From Candidatus Latescibacterota bacterium (GTDB lineage: Bacteria > Latescibacterota > Latescibacteria > Latescibacterales > Latescibacteraceae), in NCBI GenBank assembly GCA_016927495.1, contig JAFGMP010000109.1, positions 1-41,532 of the forward strand: a stretch of DNA of 41,532 bases. The letters run 5' to 3'. The translations under genes were made by a program, and so were the position numbers. Every line of letters begins with the position of its first letter. Position 1 is the first letter of the stretch. The notes under the pieces are model-generated. The model saw nothing but the letters and a program-made list of their open reading frames with translations, had not been told where the DNA came from and did not search any database. This document shows positions 8,284-16,526 of this stretch, one piece after another.

Positions 8284-8354
8284 ACGAATAAGTGTAAAAT
8301 TTATTCATAATTGATAAATAATTATATTGGGAATTCTATTTTGATCATTACTTT

Positions 8355-10430
8355 TTATTTTTCGACAAACTCGACCATATCATACTTTTCAAGAAACCTG
8401 AAATATTCGACCAGATCAAAATTTCTCACCGGTCTTCCGGCTTCCAGTTCGACCAATTCCTTGATATCATTTACATTACGTTTACCGTCACACCACCAGT
8501 ACGATGCTGCTGCCCAGTTTCCGGACGACCACCATCTGGGTGATCCCATGAAATCTTCGACCGGGATTCCATCATAGGTCAACATTCCGATAAAAAATCG
8601 TTTCGGGATAATTGTTGCGGCTTCCTTTTCCCACTGGCTTTCTTTTTTCTCATAATTTACTATGTTGATTGATTTTTCTTTAGACGACGATTTCATTTCT
8701 TCAGTGAAACGCTTTATCAGACTATTGCCGAAAACCTCGATATCATCCATATAATTTGACAGATATTTTCGCGTTTTATCCTTTTCATCATCATGAACAA
8801 TCCGCTCAATACCTGCCAGCGTTTTTTTCTGAAGCCCCGTGTAATAATCGATCACTCTGGTTCCGTCATAAAGGAGTTTGCCTAACTCGATACCGTCTTT
8901 TGCCGAGGCAATGCGGTTATGCATTTCACCTGATTTCTCAAGGAGAACTGATATACCGTGATCGAAGGTCAGCCGGGTGATAACACTTAATTCAGGATAA
9001 CCGACGTCAGCCATATAATACAGATACACCGCATTGAGAACTGCAAGTTCATCGAGTGTCCTCGGATCGACCTTTTCGATTGTGTCCATGGAATTATGGT
9101 GAAGGTGCATGCCGTTATTCATGGATATTGCATTAATGGGAACACCGATCATCGGTTCGCCGAAGAAATTATCGATACCTGATCTGAATGGTCTCGTTTT
9201 CCAGAGTCTGTTCGGAGCATATTGTGAATAGTACTGATTTGCAACTTCGATAAAAACTCCGTCGGTAAATGAGGGACAGGCATTGAAATTCATGGTGACA
9301 CTCATAGCAGTAGTGGTAAGGTCATAGTCGGTAGCCGGAGTATCGCAGCAGACAGCGGCTATGGTTTTATTCCGCATTTTTTCGAGATTATGGACGGTGA
9401 ATGCCATGGATCCGTAAATTTCCTGTCCCATCCAACACCTGATAGACCGTCTCGGTCGTGGTAACCTGCCTGACAATATTAGATCATTCAAAGTCCCCAT
9501 AGCTTCCATAATGGAGGCGCAGCCGGAACTGTTATCATTTGCTCCCCATTCGAACATGTGACCCGCGATCAACACCTCTTCATCACCCGTTCCTTTGATA
9601 CAGCCCGTCACATAGGGAAATGAACCTTCGGTAAAATACCTGCTGTCTATAGTTGCCCGGACTACAACCTTCCGGCCGTTTCGGAGAAGATTTCTCAGAT
9701 AATCCCCTTTCTTTTGAGATACTGAAAATCCGAAGTTATTTTTGCTGTCGGCAGCATTCATCAACCAGCCGCCCGGTCTGTCGCTCCATGTGTTCATCCA
9801 GTTGTTTGCATCGATAAAATCTTTGTTCCCGCTTTCTATCTGATCGCTGACAAGTCCCGGAACATCAAATTCATCAAGATATCGTTTCATACCACCTGTG
9901 TTGGATGATATCAGGATAATTTTCCCGCCGGCATCAAGTTTACTTAACGCCTCACGGTTTGCATCTTCAAGGAGCACAAGTTCCGCTGCAATACCACCTT
10001 TAGGGGTTGGGCAGCTCCATCCGATCAGCGATGTTGGATTATCAAGGTAATTACAGAGATAACGGTATTCATCAGGAACATTTGACGGTTCGATTATCTC
10101 GAGGGTTGCCTGTTTAACATCCCATCCGATAGGATTAGTCCATGTGCCGTACTGAGTAACTCCGTCCAAAGGAGTATCGACAATTTCAGCTTCATCAAAC
10201 TTTCGTTCTTTCATGATAGATTGCGCCTCTTTTGCAGCTTTATTCATCATCGGCACGGTATACCATTTGTCATACTGCCACAACCGCATTGTATAATCAC
10301 GGGCTCTGTTGCCGGATATTTTCTTTTTTACCTCGCGGAGCACAGTATCAAGCTCGACGGCATACACAATTTCAGTTGTCAATGCAACGGATACTGCAAA
10401 CAAAACCATACATGCGATATACTTTTTCAT
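8355..10430 (-). CDS. exported M28-family metallopeptidase with C-terminal winged-helix-like tail
   Basis: This is a 691-residue secreted zinc peptidase; residues 1-24 form a signal peptide. The M28 ligands are recognisable: His291 (AGHMFEWGAND), Asp299, Glu337 (GQEIYGS), Asp363 (VCCDTPATD) and His444 or His445 in MHLHHNSMDTIEKVDP. The N-terminal 250 residues carry an inserted or PA-like region. After the peptidase, residues about 640-691 (GKRNVNDIKELVELEAG ... YFRFLEKYDMVEFVEK) look like a small winged-helix domain, which is unusual on an exported enzyme. AGGATGG lies just before the ATG. Family members are aminopeptidases or related amidases; the actual substrate is open. Confidence 0.85.
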   Translation of the reverse strand: MKKYIACMVLFAVSVALTTEIVYAVELDTVLREVKKKISGNRARDYTMRLWQYDKWYTVPMMNKAAKEAQSIMKERKFDEAEIVDTPLDGVTQYGTWTNPIGWDVKQATLEIIEPSNVPDEYRYLCNYLDNPTSLIGWSCPTPKGGIAAELVLLEDANREALSKLDAGGKIILISSNTGGMKRYLDEFDVPGLVSDQIESGNKDFIDANNWMNTWSDRPGGWLMNAADSKNNFGFSVSQKKGDYLRNLLRNGRKVVVRATIDSRYFTEGSFPYVTGCIKGTGDEEVLIAGHMFEWGANDNSSGCASIMEAMGTLNDLILSGRLPRPRRSIRCWMGQEIYGSMAFTVHNLEKMRNKTIAAVCCDTPATDYDLTTTAMSVTMNFNACPSFTDGVFIEVANQYYSQYAPNRLWKTRPFRSGIDNFFGEPMIGVPINAISMNNGMHLHHNSMDTIEKVDPRTLDELAVLNAVYLYYMADVGYPELSVITRLTFDHGISVLLEKSGEMHNRIASAKDGIELGKLLYDGTRVIDYYTGLQKKTLAGIERIVHDDEKDKTRKYLSNYMDDIEVFGNSLIKRFTEEMKSSSKEKSINIVNYEKKESQWEKEAATIIPKRFFIGMLTYDGIPVEDFMGSPRWWSSGNWAAASYWWCDGKRNVNDIKELVELEAGRPVRNFDLVEYFRFLEKYDMVEFVEK

Positions 10431-10776
10431 GATCCATCCTTTTTGTGTGATAGAAAACAGATCGTAAATCGAAAATGTTATCGGGAAAACATCAAATTAT
10501 CACTTACATGATATCTTTTTATTTTCCGAAAAACAAGTTGTTATTCGCTGATTAATCAAATGTATCTGATTAATTAATATTCTCCTGATTTATATTATAA
10601 ACTTGACTTTGCCGTGTAGTGCGATAAATTTAGAGTACTGAGGCAGATTTTATTTCATCAATAAACAGTACTTGCCGTTGTGTTCAATTTAGCTGCAAAA
10701 TGTAATCATAACGTGTTGAGTATCAATACTATCATACTTAGTCGAGAATCAAGTGAAATCGAAAAAGGAGTCAGCA
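10431..10776. other. 346-bp divergent intergenic region
   Basis: This region separates the minus-strand M28 gene from the plus-strand Cys-rich mini-gene. It holds three short direct repeats of CTGATT(A/T)AT starting at 10548, 10566 and 10585, spaced 18 and 19 bases, which could be regulator sites. Just after them is a possible plus-strand promoter, TTGACT (10603-10608), 16 bases, TAAATT (10625-10630). I see no reading frame or RNA gene here. Confidence 0.4.
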
Positions 10777-10950
10777 ATGGGTAATAATGTTTGTAAAGGA
10801 GATCATACAGGTCATCTTTGTGTTCTGGCCAGCCAGGAAAAATTTGAGAAAATCAAAAAACTGGTCGCCAATCCGAAATTTATCTGTTTTAATTGCGGCA
10901 GAGTAGCCGATTGTGAAAAGAATTTATGTAACCCGATGCCGTTTAATTGA
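10777..10950 (+). CDS. small Cys-rich (zinc-ribbon-like) protein
   Basis: This 57-residue protein starts at an ATG with AAGGAG (10765-10770) at ideal spacing; a longer frame from the GTG at 10753 would run through that site and is less likely. It has Cys6 and Cys15 near the N-terminus, then a C-terminal cluster FICFNCGRVADCEKNLCNP. The CxxCGR...C....C arrangement suggests one bound zinc. Short proteins ending in a CxxCGR-x-A...LC-P motif occur in several anaerobe-rich phyla, but I know no function for them. It stands alone as a transcription unit. Confidence 0.7.
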   Translation: MGNNVCKGDHTGHLCVLASQEKFEKIKKLVANPKFICFNCGRVADCEKNLCNPMPFN

Positions 10951-10992
10951 CGGTTTCATTCGGGAAAGGGTATATGGAAGGAGTTACTAATT

Positions 10993-11118
10993 CTATAGCA
11001 GTGTAATCCAATCCTGTGGTGTTATTCTCCGGTTTTGCTGCATAGAATAGTGATACCGGTATTGTAATGTCTCATTGAGGATTCTGGCCATTTCGTTATA
11101 CGGGATAATGTAATTCAT
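10993..11118 (-). CDS. possible 41-residue small protein
   Basis: An ATG at 11118 (minus strand) is preceded by AAGGAG with about 9 bases of spacing, a strong ribosome binding site. The peptide MNYIIPYNEMARILNETLQYR...ITPQDWITLL is rich in aromatic and amide residues and ends on a Trp-containing hydrophobic tail. I recognise no family. The same frame stays open upstream to 11391, but that extension is low-complexity and lacks a start signal. It converges on the Cys-rich mini-gene with 42 bases between their ends. Confidence 0.4.
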   Translation of the reverse strand: MNYIIPYNEMARILNETLQYRYHYSMQQNRRITPQDWITLL

Positions 11119-11612
11119 GCTATTTTTCTCCTTCCATAACCTCCTGCAGGTTCTGTATATAATAAATTCTATAAAAAAAATTATAGGTTTGCATAACGAT
11201 AGTATTGTCAGCATCAATTTTACATTTAACTGATATATTAAACCGATCCAAGTCCCAAATTTTCTGCATTTCGTTCTCTGAATTTTTTCTTTAGCGATAT
11301 TCAGGTATATATAAATATAACCGCTCATTTCCTCGGCTACAGATGGTGATGACATAGTTTTTAAGCAATTTATTGAATTAAAAAATATCATATAAAGAAA
11401 TTCTGAAGAAAAACAGGATAAAAAACGTCATATATATAATGTTCAAATAAAAAATTATTATGGCTAACTGAAATGTTTGGACTTCTTGCAGAATTTATTA
11501 CAAAAGGAATATAAAGGCTTGAAATTATAGCGCTTCCGGTTCTGGTAAGAATAGGTTGTCAAGTTTTTTTTTAAAATATTCAAAAAATGATGTTTCTAAT
11601 AAAGGATATTCG
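11119..11612. other. AT-rich region upstream of the beta-helix gene
   Basis: About 490 bases without a convincing gene. It must contain the promoters of the small minus-strand frame and of the large secreted protein, but I cannot pick a clear -35/-10 pair. Several AT runs near 11158-11185 and 11440-11460 could be promoter or terminator material. I see no RNA gene or repeat. Confidence 0.3.
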
Positions 11613-14267
11613 ATGAAAAAACGCTGTTTTTTTCTTTTCATTTTTGTTGTATTAGCTGTACTTATACCATATTGGGGAGTGTTTTCAGCATGTTACGCGG
11701 CAAATCATTATATCCGCCCGGAGGCGACAGGAGAAAACACGGGTACAGACTGGATGAATGCATGGACTGAACATCCCGATGTCTGGGTTCGTGGAGATAC
11801 ATATTATTATGCTGATGGTTTGATTGACAGTGAATGTGTTATCAGCGCGAAAGAAATCGGTGATTCGAGAATAATTCTTAAAAAAGCCACGGTTGAAGAT
11901 CATGGGACTGATATCGGCTGGAATAATACATATGGCGATGGAGTATTTGTTTTTACCCAGGGTAAGCCTGAGAAAAATTCGAGTGTAGTTTCTGTAAGAA
12001 ATAGTTATGTAACAATTGACGGGCAGACCGGAGGAGGTCCCGGGCATTGGCGGGATGGTTTCGGATTCAGGGTATCGCTCGAGGATAGTACCGATGTTGA
12101 TAATCATGCTCTCATCAGAATTTATGATGGCGCATCATATACAGATTTTTCCCATATCGATATGAAACAAGCCGGAATACTTAACTGGGAACCTGTTGAG
12201 AACGGTTATCTAAATAAACAGGATTGCTTTTATTGTTCATCATCGGATGGTTTCTCTCATATCAATATCAGGTATTGTTACCTTCATGATTCGAACCGTG
12301 TTTCAGTGTTATGGGGATATGTTTCGGACAGCATTATAGAGTATTCGTGTTTTGAACGGCGTCAGGGAGAACCTCATGGTGAAGCAATATCAGCAAACAA
12401 TGCCGGGTTGAATGCCAACAACATTTTCCGGTATAACCTGTTTGTTGATATATCAGGTACCGGAATAATAGTAATAAAAGATTCTGTACAATCACACTAC
12501 TATATCTATGGAAATGTTTTTATGTCCACTGACAGAGATTTTTATTATACCACAAACGGTGTGATATGTGATACCGGCGGCGACAAAAATACCTATATGT
12601 CTGTATATAACAATACCATGATTAATCTTGGCGGAGGCAATACGGGAGTATCCTGGCGAGGTATCGATATTTCAGGTAATATTGTGGTTAATAATCTCTG
12701 GTATAACTGTAAAAATGTCGGAGTTAGCGGAATTGTAAGCGGTGGATATAATGAATACAGAGACTGCAATTTTAAATATTCCCTCAAACCCAAAGCAACT
12801 GATACGGTATCTTCGGGAAATCCATTTGAAAAAAGTCTGGATGCATTGATTGATGACACCAATCCCACATTTGACAGGCAATCCGAATCCGTGACCGGGA
12901 AAATACTCGAAGAACCATTCAACAGTGACATGAACGAATTCATACGCGGCGCCGATGGCATTTGGACCCGTGGAGCAATAGAATTTCAATCGTCGCTTCC
13001 GGGACGGCCAACCATATCCTCAGTGACTATATCGCCAATTTCCGGTATCGTTACCATGAGGGACGGAGTGTTGACTTATCAGAAATTGCTCATAACCGTA
13101 ACCGCCGGTAATAAGGAGATAGGATTAACTGCCTCGGATGCATTGATTAACGGTAAATATATACGACTGTCCGACCAGGGGGATGGTACATATAAGGGGA
13201 TTTATGATATTTCGTCCGATGACAATCATACGGAATTTGTTTATGCACAGAATATAACACTCAGAGACGCCGAGGGTAATATAAGTATCCCTGCCTTATC
13301 ACCTGTTTTTTCGTTGTATGTGAATACCGAGGAATTAGGTATATCATCAATTGATGTGACTCCCGAATCTGGGTATGTAAAAATTGGCGAATCAATCAAT
13401 ATTACGGTGATGGCTGAAAATAACGAAACTAATTTGATAGCTTCCGATGTTGTTTTGAATGGAAAACAGATTTCGTTACTAAACCAGAATGATGGATCTT
13501 ATAGTGGAATATATACTGTCACGGAAAGTGATAACGACCTTTCCAATGTGCTAATCTCCAACATTAAACTTTTCAGCGCTGATACCGTACGACCCTATGT
13601 GTCGTATTTTGCTCAGGATGTGATTATCGATGCAAATATACCGACTATTCAATCAATAACACTCACTCCTGATACAGGGACAATTTATATCGGTGATAAG
13701 GTCATCATAACCGTTACTGCCGGCAATAACGAAAGCGGTTTGATTTGTTCCGATACTCTTTTAAATGGTAAGAATATTTCTTTATTTGACCAGGGGGATG
13801 GTACATATGTTGGTGTTTATACGGTTGAAACTGGCGATAATGAAGCTGTAAATATCAAAACAAAGGAAATAACCTTAACGGATAGAGCGGGCAATGTGAG
13901 TGAACCTGCATCAATTGGTTCCACTATTGAAGTAAAGCCTGTCGTAGTATCTGTTGAGAGTTCTGATGTTTATGAATTTTCGCTCTCACAAAACTATCCG
14001 AATCCATTTAATATGAACACTACCATCGAATTTCAGATACCCGGCTATGATGGAGAAATAAATAGTTCAAACGCTGAATTATTTATTTACAATATTTATG
14101 GACAACGCATCAGAAAATATATATTTAGCAACCGGTTTACCGGTAAAAACTCTATAATCTGGGATGGCCGTGATGATAACGGACAGATTATTGCAACAGG
14201 CCGTTACTTTTATCAGATCAATTACGGAAAATATAAAGCGACTAAGACATTGATATTCCTGAAATAA
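11613..14267 (+). CDS. secreted right-handed beta-helix protein with Ig-like repeats and FlgD/T9SS-like C-terminal domain
   Basis: This is an 884-residue extracellular protein. ATG 11613 (MKKRCFFLFIF) is chosen because AAAGGA precedes it and it begins a clean signal peptide ending near SACYAA; a longer frame from 11556 lacks both. Residues 32-450 start with HYIRPEATGENTGTDWMNAW and look like a right-handed beta-helix of the pectate-lyase-like or carbohydrate-binding kind. Three Ig-like repeats of about 95-100 residues follow, each with an (D/N)Q(G/N)DG(T/S)Y(K/S/V)G(I/V)Y core; repeats 1 and 3 share a 21-base identical DNA stretch. The C-terminus has SLSQNYPNPFN and WDGRDDNGQIIATGRYFYQI, an FlgD-like domain commonly used as an outer-membrane sorting signal in FCB-type bacteria. 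A role in polysaccharide binding or cleavage is likely but not certain. Confidence 0.82.
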   Translation: MKKRCFFLFIFVVLAVLIPYWGVFSACYAANHYIRPEATGENTGTDWMNAWTEHPDVWVRGDTYYYADGLIDSECVISAKEIGDSRIILKKATVEDHGTDIGWNNTYGDGVFVFTQGKPEKNSSVVSVRNSYVTIDGQTGGGPGHWRDGFGFRVSLEDSTDVDNHALIRIYDGASYTDFSHIDMKQAGILNWEPVENGYLNKQDCFYCSSSDGFSHINIRYCYLHDSNRVSVLWGYVSDSIIEYSCFERRQGEPHGEAISANNAGLNANNIFRYNLFVDISGTGIIVIKDSVQSHYYIYGNVFMSTDRDFYYTTNGVICDTGGDKNTYMSVYNNTMINLGGGNTGVSWRGIDISGNIVVNNLWYNCKNVGVSGIVSGGYNEYRDCNFKYSLKPKATDTVSSGNPFEKSLDALIDDTNPTFDRQSESVTGKILEEPFNSDMNEFIRGADGIWTRGAIEFQSSLPGRPTISSVTISPISGIVTMRDGVLTYQKLLITVTAGNKEIGLTASDALINGKYIRLSDQGDGTYKGIYDISSDDNHTEFVYAQNITLRDAEGNISIPALSPVFSLYVNTEELGISSIDVTPESGYVKIGESINITVMAENNETNLIASDVVLNGKQISLLNQNDGSYSGIYTVTESDNDLSNVLISNIKLFSADTVRPYVSYFAQDVIIDANIPTIQSITLTPDTGTIYIGDKVIITVTAGNNESGLICSDTLLNGKNISLFDQGDGTYVGVYTVETGDNEAVNIKTKEITLTDRAGNVSEPASIGSTIEVKPVVVSVESSDVYEFSLSQNYPNPFNMNTTIEFQIPGYDGEINSSNAELFIYNIYGQRIRKYIFSNRFTGKNSIIWDGRDDNGQIIATGRYFYQINYGKYKATKTLIFLK

Positions 14268-14436
14268 AAATCTTGTGATACGTAACGATAAGAAGTTGAA
14301 GGACTTTGGGATTTTGGTTTAGCAGATTGAACGATTTGTGAACTATTTGGATAGAATTTTCACCATAACAATTTAACGGCCACAATGATATATCGAAATT
14401 GCTCAAGTAATTAAATATTATAGCTTTGCTTCTTTA

Positions 14437-15585
14437 TTAAAAGTATGACAAACCGGAAAAATTGAGATTTAACTGGTAATATCCCATGCTGTTCCGGCGC
14501 ACTTTTTCCCCTCCTTGTTCCAGTTCTGTTTCAAACTCAAGCTTTATTGTTTGTTTCCCTGTCCGACTTAAACCGTCTCTGCTGACCTGGACAATGTAGG
14601 AGGGTTGTGCCGTATTCCTGCCCGTCTCGAAATATTTTTGTAATGAAATTATTTGAACTTGCTTGCCGTTAATCCATACTTTTACATCTTCAGTATCCAA
14701 ATCAAATACCTCGCTCACGGCCTGAAACTCATTATTATTGATTGTAACAGGATATTTCGGAATACTTTCAAGAAAGTCCTTCATATTATAGCTTTGAGTT
14801 AAAGGAAGTATCATTGGCCGGAAAGATATGAAATACGTATTCGGGCCGCCGTCATTCGGCCAGGCATTCAAATTATAGACCTCGCCGGTTCCAACCTTGA
14901 AATCAAGGCGCTGTTCGGAGTCCATGATTATATGCCATGCCCAGACCTCCAGTGTACTGATTCCATAGCTGTCCGAAAAGCAAATAATAGTATTGTACGT
15001 CCGTTCCGGCACCTCGATATCATAATTGCCCGATGAATCGCAACGTATACTCGTTCCTGATAAAAATGCTTCGGGACTGATAGATACAATACCTTCAAAG
15101 GGATTGCCATCATAATCGCTGACATGACCGAATAAGCGTTGATAACGACATTTTATTTCATCTGTTATTTCACCATCCGGTGATTTGATTGTTACTTTGA
15201 TTCTGTCCGGATTTTCCGCCAAATATTCAACAGGGCATTCGAGCGAGAAATAATCATCCTTGAACAGAGCGGAAAAAGAATTCTGATTTTGTCCCTTTGT
15301 TACTTCGAAATTGCCGGCATATACTTTTTCGCCGTTTTTCGCATATACGTCTGCCTGTACCTGAAATGAATCAGCCGGAGTTTTACCGTAAATTTGCAGT
15401 AATGACTGAAATTGAAAAATGTGATTCAATATTTCTACCGTAACCGAATCCCGCGGAACATTATACCAATAGGCCCTTATTCCATTGCCGTTTAATGATT
15501 TGTTAAATGGATATTCATGCTGCGCACAGCATAATGTTGAGTAAAAAAGAGTTATGAGTGTAATAGATATAATCAATCTTTTCAT
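14437..15585 (-). CDS. exported hypothetical protein with carboxypeptidase-regulatory-like beta domain
   Basis: This 382-residue protein has an N-terminal signal peptide (MKRLIISITLITLFYSTLCCA). AAGGAG lies six bases before ATG 15585; a GTG two codons earlier directly abuts that site and is less suitable. Around residues 148-215, RLFGHVSDYDGNPFEGIVSISPEAF followed by DSSGNYDIEVPERTY is typical of a carboxypeptidase-regulatory-like (Ig-fold) domain. The rest is beta-rich and unrecognised. It is probably periplasmic or surface exposed. It converges on the secreted beta-helix gene, with about 170 bases between them holding no clear terminator. Confidence 0.65.
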   Translation of the reverse strand: MKRLIISITLITLFYSTLCCAQHEYPFNKSLNGNGIRAYWYNVPRDSVTVEILNHIFQFQSLLQIYGKTPADSFQVQADVYAKNGEKVYAGNFEVTKGQNQNSFSALFKDDYFSLECPVEYLAENPDRIKVTIKSPDGEITDEIKCRYQRLFGHVSDYDGNPFEGIVSISPEAFLSGTSIRCDSSGNYDIEVPERTYNTIICFSDSYGISTLEVWAWHIIMDSEQRLDFKVGTGEVYNLNAWPNDGGPNTYFISFRPMILPLTQSYNMKDFLESIPKYPVTINNNEFQAVSEVFDLDTEDVKVWINGKQVQIISLQKYFETGRNTAQPSYIVQVSRDGLSRTGKQTIKLEFETELEQGGEKVRRNSMGYYQLNLNFSGLSYF

Positions 15586-15654
15586 GTGCACTCCTTATGT
15601 GTGAAAGTTTTCCGGTGTATGTACATATGACGTGATGCGGCGTTAATAAATTTC

Positions 15655-15688
15655 AAAAAAAAGACTCAGCCATGCTAAGGCTAAGTCT
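15655..15688 (-). terminator. rho-independent terminator after tRNA-Ala
   Basis: On the minus strand AGACTTAGCC and GGCTGAGTCT pair over 10 positions (one G-T pair) around a 7-base loop and are followed by eight T residues. It begins 7 bases past the encoded CCA of the tRNA gene, so it ends the tRNA transcript. Confidence 0.85.
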
Positions 15689-15695
15689 GAAAAAT

Positions 15696-15771
15696 TGGTG
15701 GAGCAGATCGGGATCGAACCGACGGCCTCATCCGTGCGAGGGATGCGCTCTCCCATCTGAGCTACTGCCCC
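15696..15771 (-). tRNA. tRNA-Ala (anticodon CGC)
   Basis: A 76-nt cloverleaf can be drawn by eye. The acceptor stem pairs GGGGCAG with CUGCUCC and contains the G3:U70 pair that identifies alanine tRNAs. The D arm contains AGCUCAGAUGGGAGAGC, the anticodon arm is CAUCC-CUCGCAC-GGAUG with anticodon CGC, and the T arm has GGUUCGAUCC. The 3' CCA is encoded in the gene. It lies 18 bases downstream of the cyclophilin-like gene on the same strand and is followed by a strong terminator, so the two may be co-transcribed. CGC reads GCG codons. Confidence 0.95.
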
Positions 15772-15789
15772 TGTTTCGTATATGTGTTG

Positions 15790-16167
15790 TTATGGTTGTT
15801 GCAGTTTTATTGAATTTGATTTCCGGACTAAAGTTTTAAAAATTTTCGGATCACCCTTGACAAAACCAATCGGGTTAACCGGGCTTGCCGGTCTGATTTT
15901 GTCTTCAGTCGATCCCGGAGTTGCCCCATAAAAAATGCAGAAAGCATTACCCGGCGGCCAGTATCCTAATTCTCCCATTTGGACGATTTCTTTTCCGTTT
16001 TCGGAACCGACTTTCACGGGTATGGAAAAATAAATTTCATCGCCCCATGTATTAAAATCAGTCTCAATGGGTAATTTTCTTGCAATTTCCAAAGCAGTTT
16101 CAGAGTCGTTCAGTTCAGCGAATACAGCCTCTCCCGCAACAGAAATAACAATATCAACCGGCATCAT
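15790..16167 (-). CDS. cyclophilin-like fold protein
   Basis: This roughly 125-residue single-domain protein resembles the small cyclophilin-like family of prokaryotes (TM1367 type). Visible features are the ELNDSETALEIARKLPIE segment, WGDEIYFSIPV, and the GELGYWPPGNAFCIFYG core. The family keeps the cyclophilin barrel but is not shown to be a proline isomerase; the function is unknown. The start is ATG 16167 or the adjacent ATG 16164; GGGGG lies just before them, and the TTG four codons earlier is less likely. It is located immediately upstream of tRNA-Ala. Confidence 0.8.
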   Translation of the reverse strand: MMPVDIVISVAGEAVFAELNDSETALEIARKLPIETDFNTWGDEIYFSIPVKVGSENGKEIVQMGELGYWPPGNAFCIFYGATPGSTEDKIRPASPVNPIGFVKGDPKIFKTLVRKSNSIKLQQP

Positions 16168-16290
16168 TCCCCCTTGCAATATATTAGGGATAGTACAACC
16201 CCTGAAAATATAACATGCTTAATGCCGGGTGTAAAGTTAAAAAGCGTATGCAGACATGCTATAAAGAAAATATTACCATTAATACTTAAC

Positions 16291-16336
16291 TTGACATAGC
16301 CCTCATAAATGAATATTATTTGCATAAATGAGGGCT
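16291..16336 (+). promoter_or_regulatory. near-consensus sigma-70 promoter within an inverted repeat
   Basis: TTGACA (16291-16296) and TATTAT (16314-16319) are separated by exactly 17 bases. A perfect 9-bp inverted repeat brackets the -10 box: AGCCCTCAT at 16298-16306 and ATGAGGGCT at 16328-16336. The right arm ends at the base before the start codon of a mini-protein and contains its GAGGG ribosome binding site. A DNA-binding repressor, or an RNA hairpin hiding the ribosome site if transcription starts early, could use this arrangement. Confidence 0.65.
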
Positions 16337-16486
16337 ATGATGAAAATAAACCGACGATATATATTTATACTTTTCTATGTCAGTATTATTGTCCTGCTGA
16401 TGTTTACCTACTTTTATATTCAACCTCATTATGGACGTCATGAATCACGGAAACGCTCCGAAAGCACCACTATCATCAAAAACTGA
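16337..16486 (+). CDS. single-TM mini-protein
   Basis: This 49-residue frame (ATG 16337, or the adjacent ATG 16340) begins with a basic KINRRY, then one hydrophobic helix IFILFYVSIIVLLMFTYFYI, then a polar, positively charged tail with HESRKRSES. The predicted topology is one membrane helix with a short soluble end. A near-consensus promoter and a GAGGG site sit directly upstream, giving a very short leader. It converges on the SIS-like lipoprotein gene. No family is recognised; it could be a small regulatory membrane peptide or a type I toxin-like peptide, but that is speculation. Confidence 0.55.
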   Translation: MMKINRRYIFILFYVSIIVLLMFTYFYIQPHYGRHESRKRSESTTIIKN

Positions 16487-16526
16487 TTGCTGTTAAAAGT
16501 TGTGATGGCGATATTGGTCCCATGTG

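Noticed and set aside
11119..11391. N-terminal extension of the small minus-strand frame to 11391
   Set aside because: No ribosome site at the upstream start and low-complexity composition; only the 41-residue part from 11118 has a convincing start.
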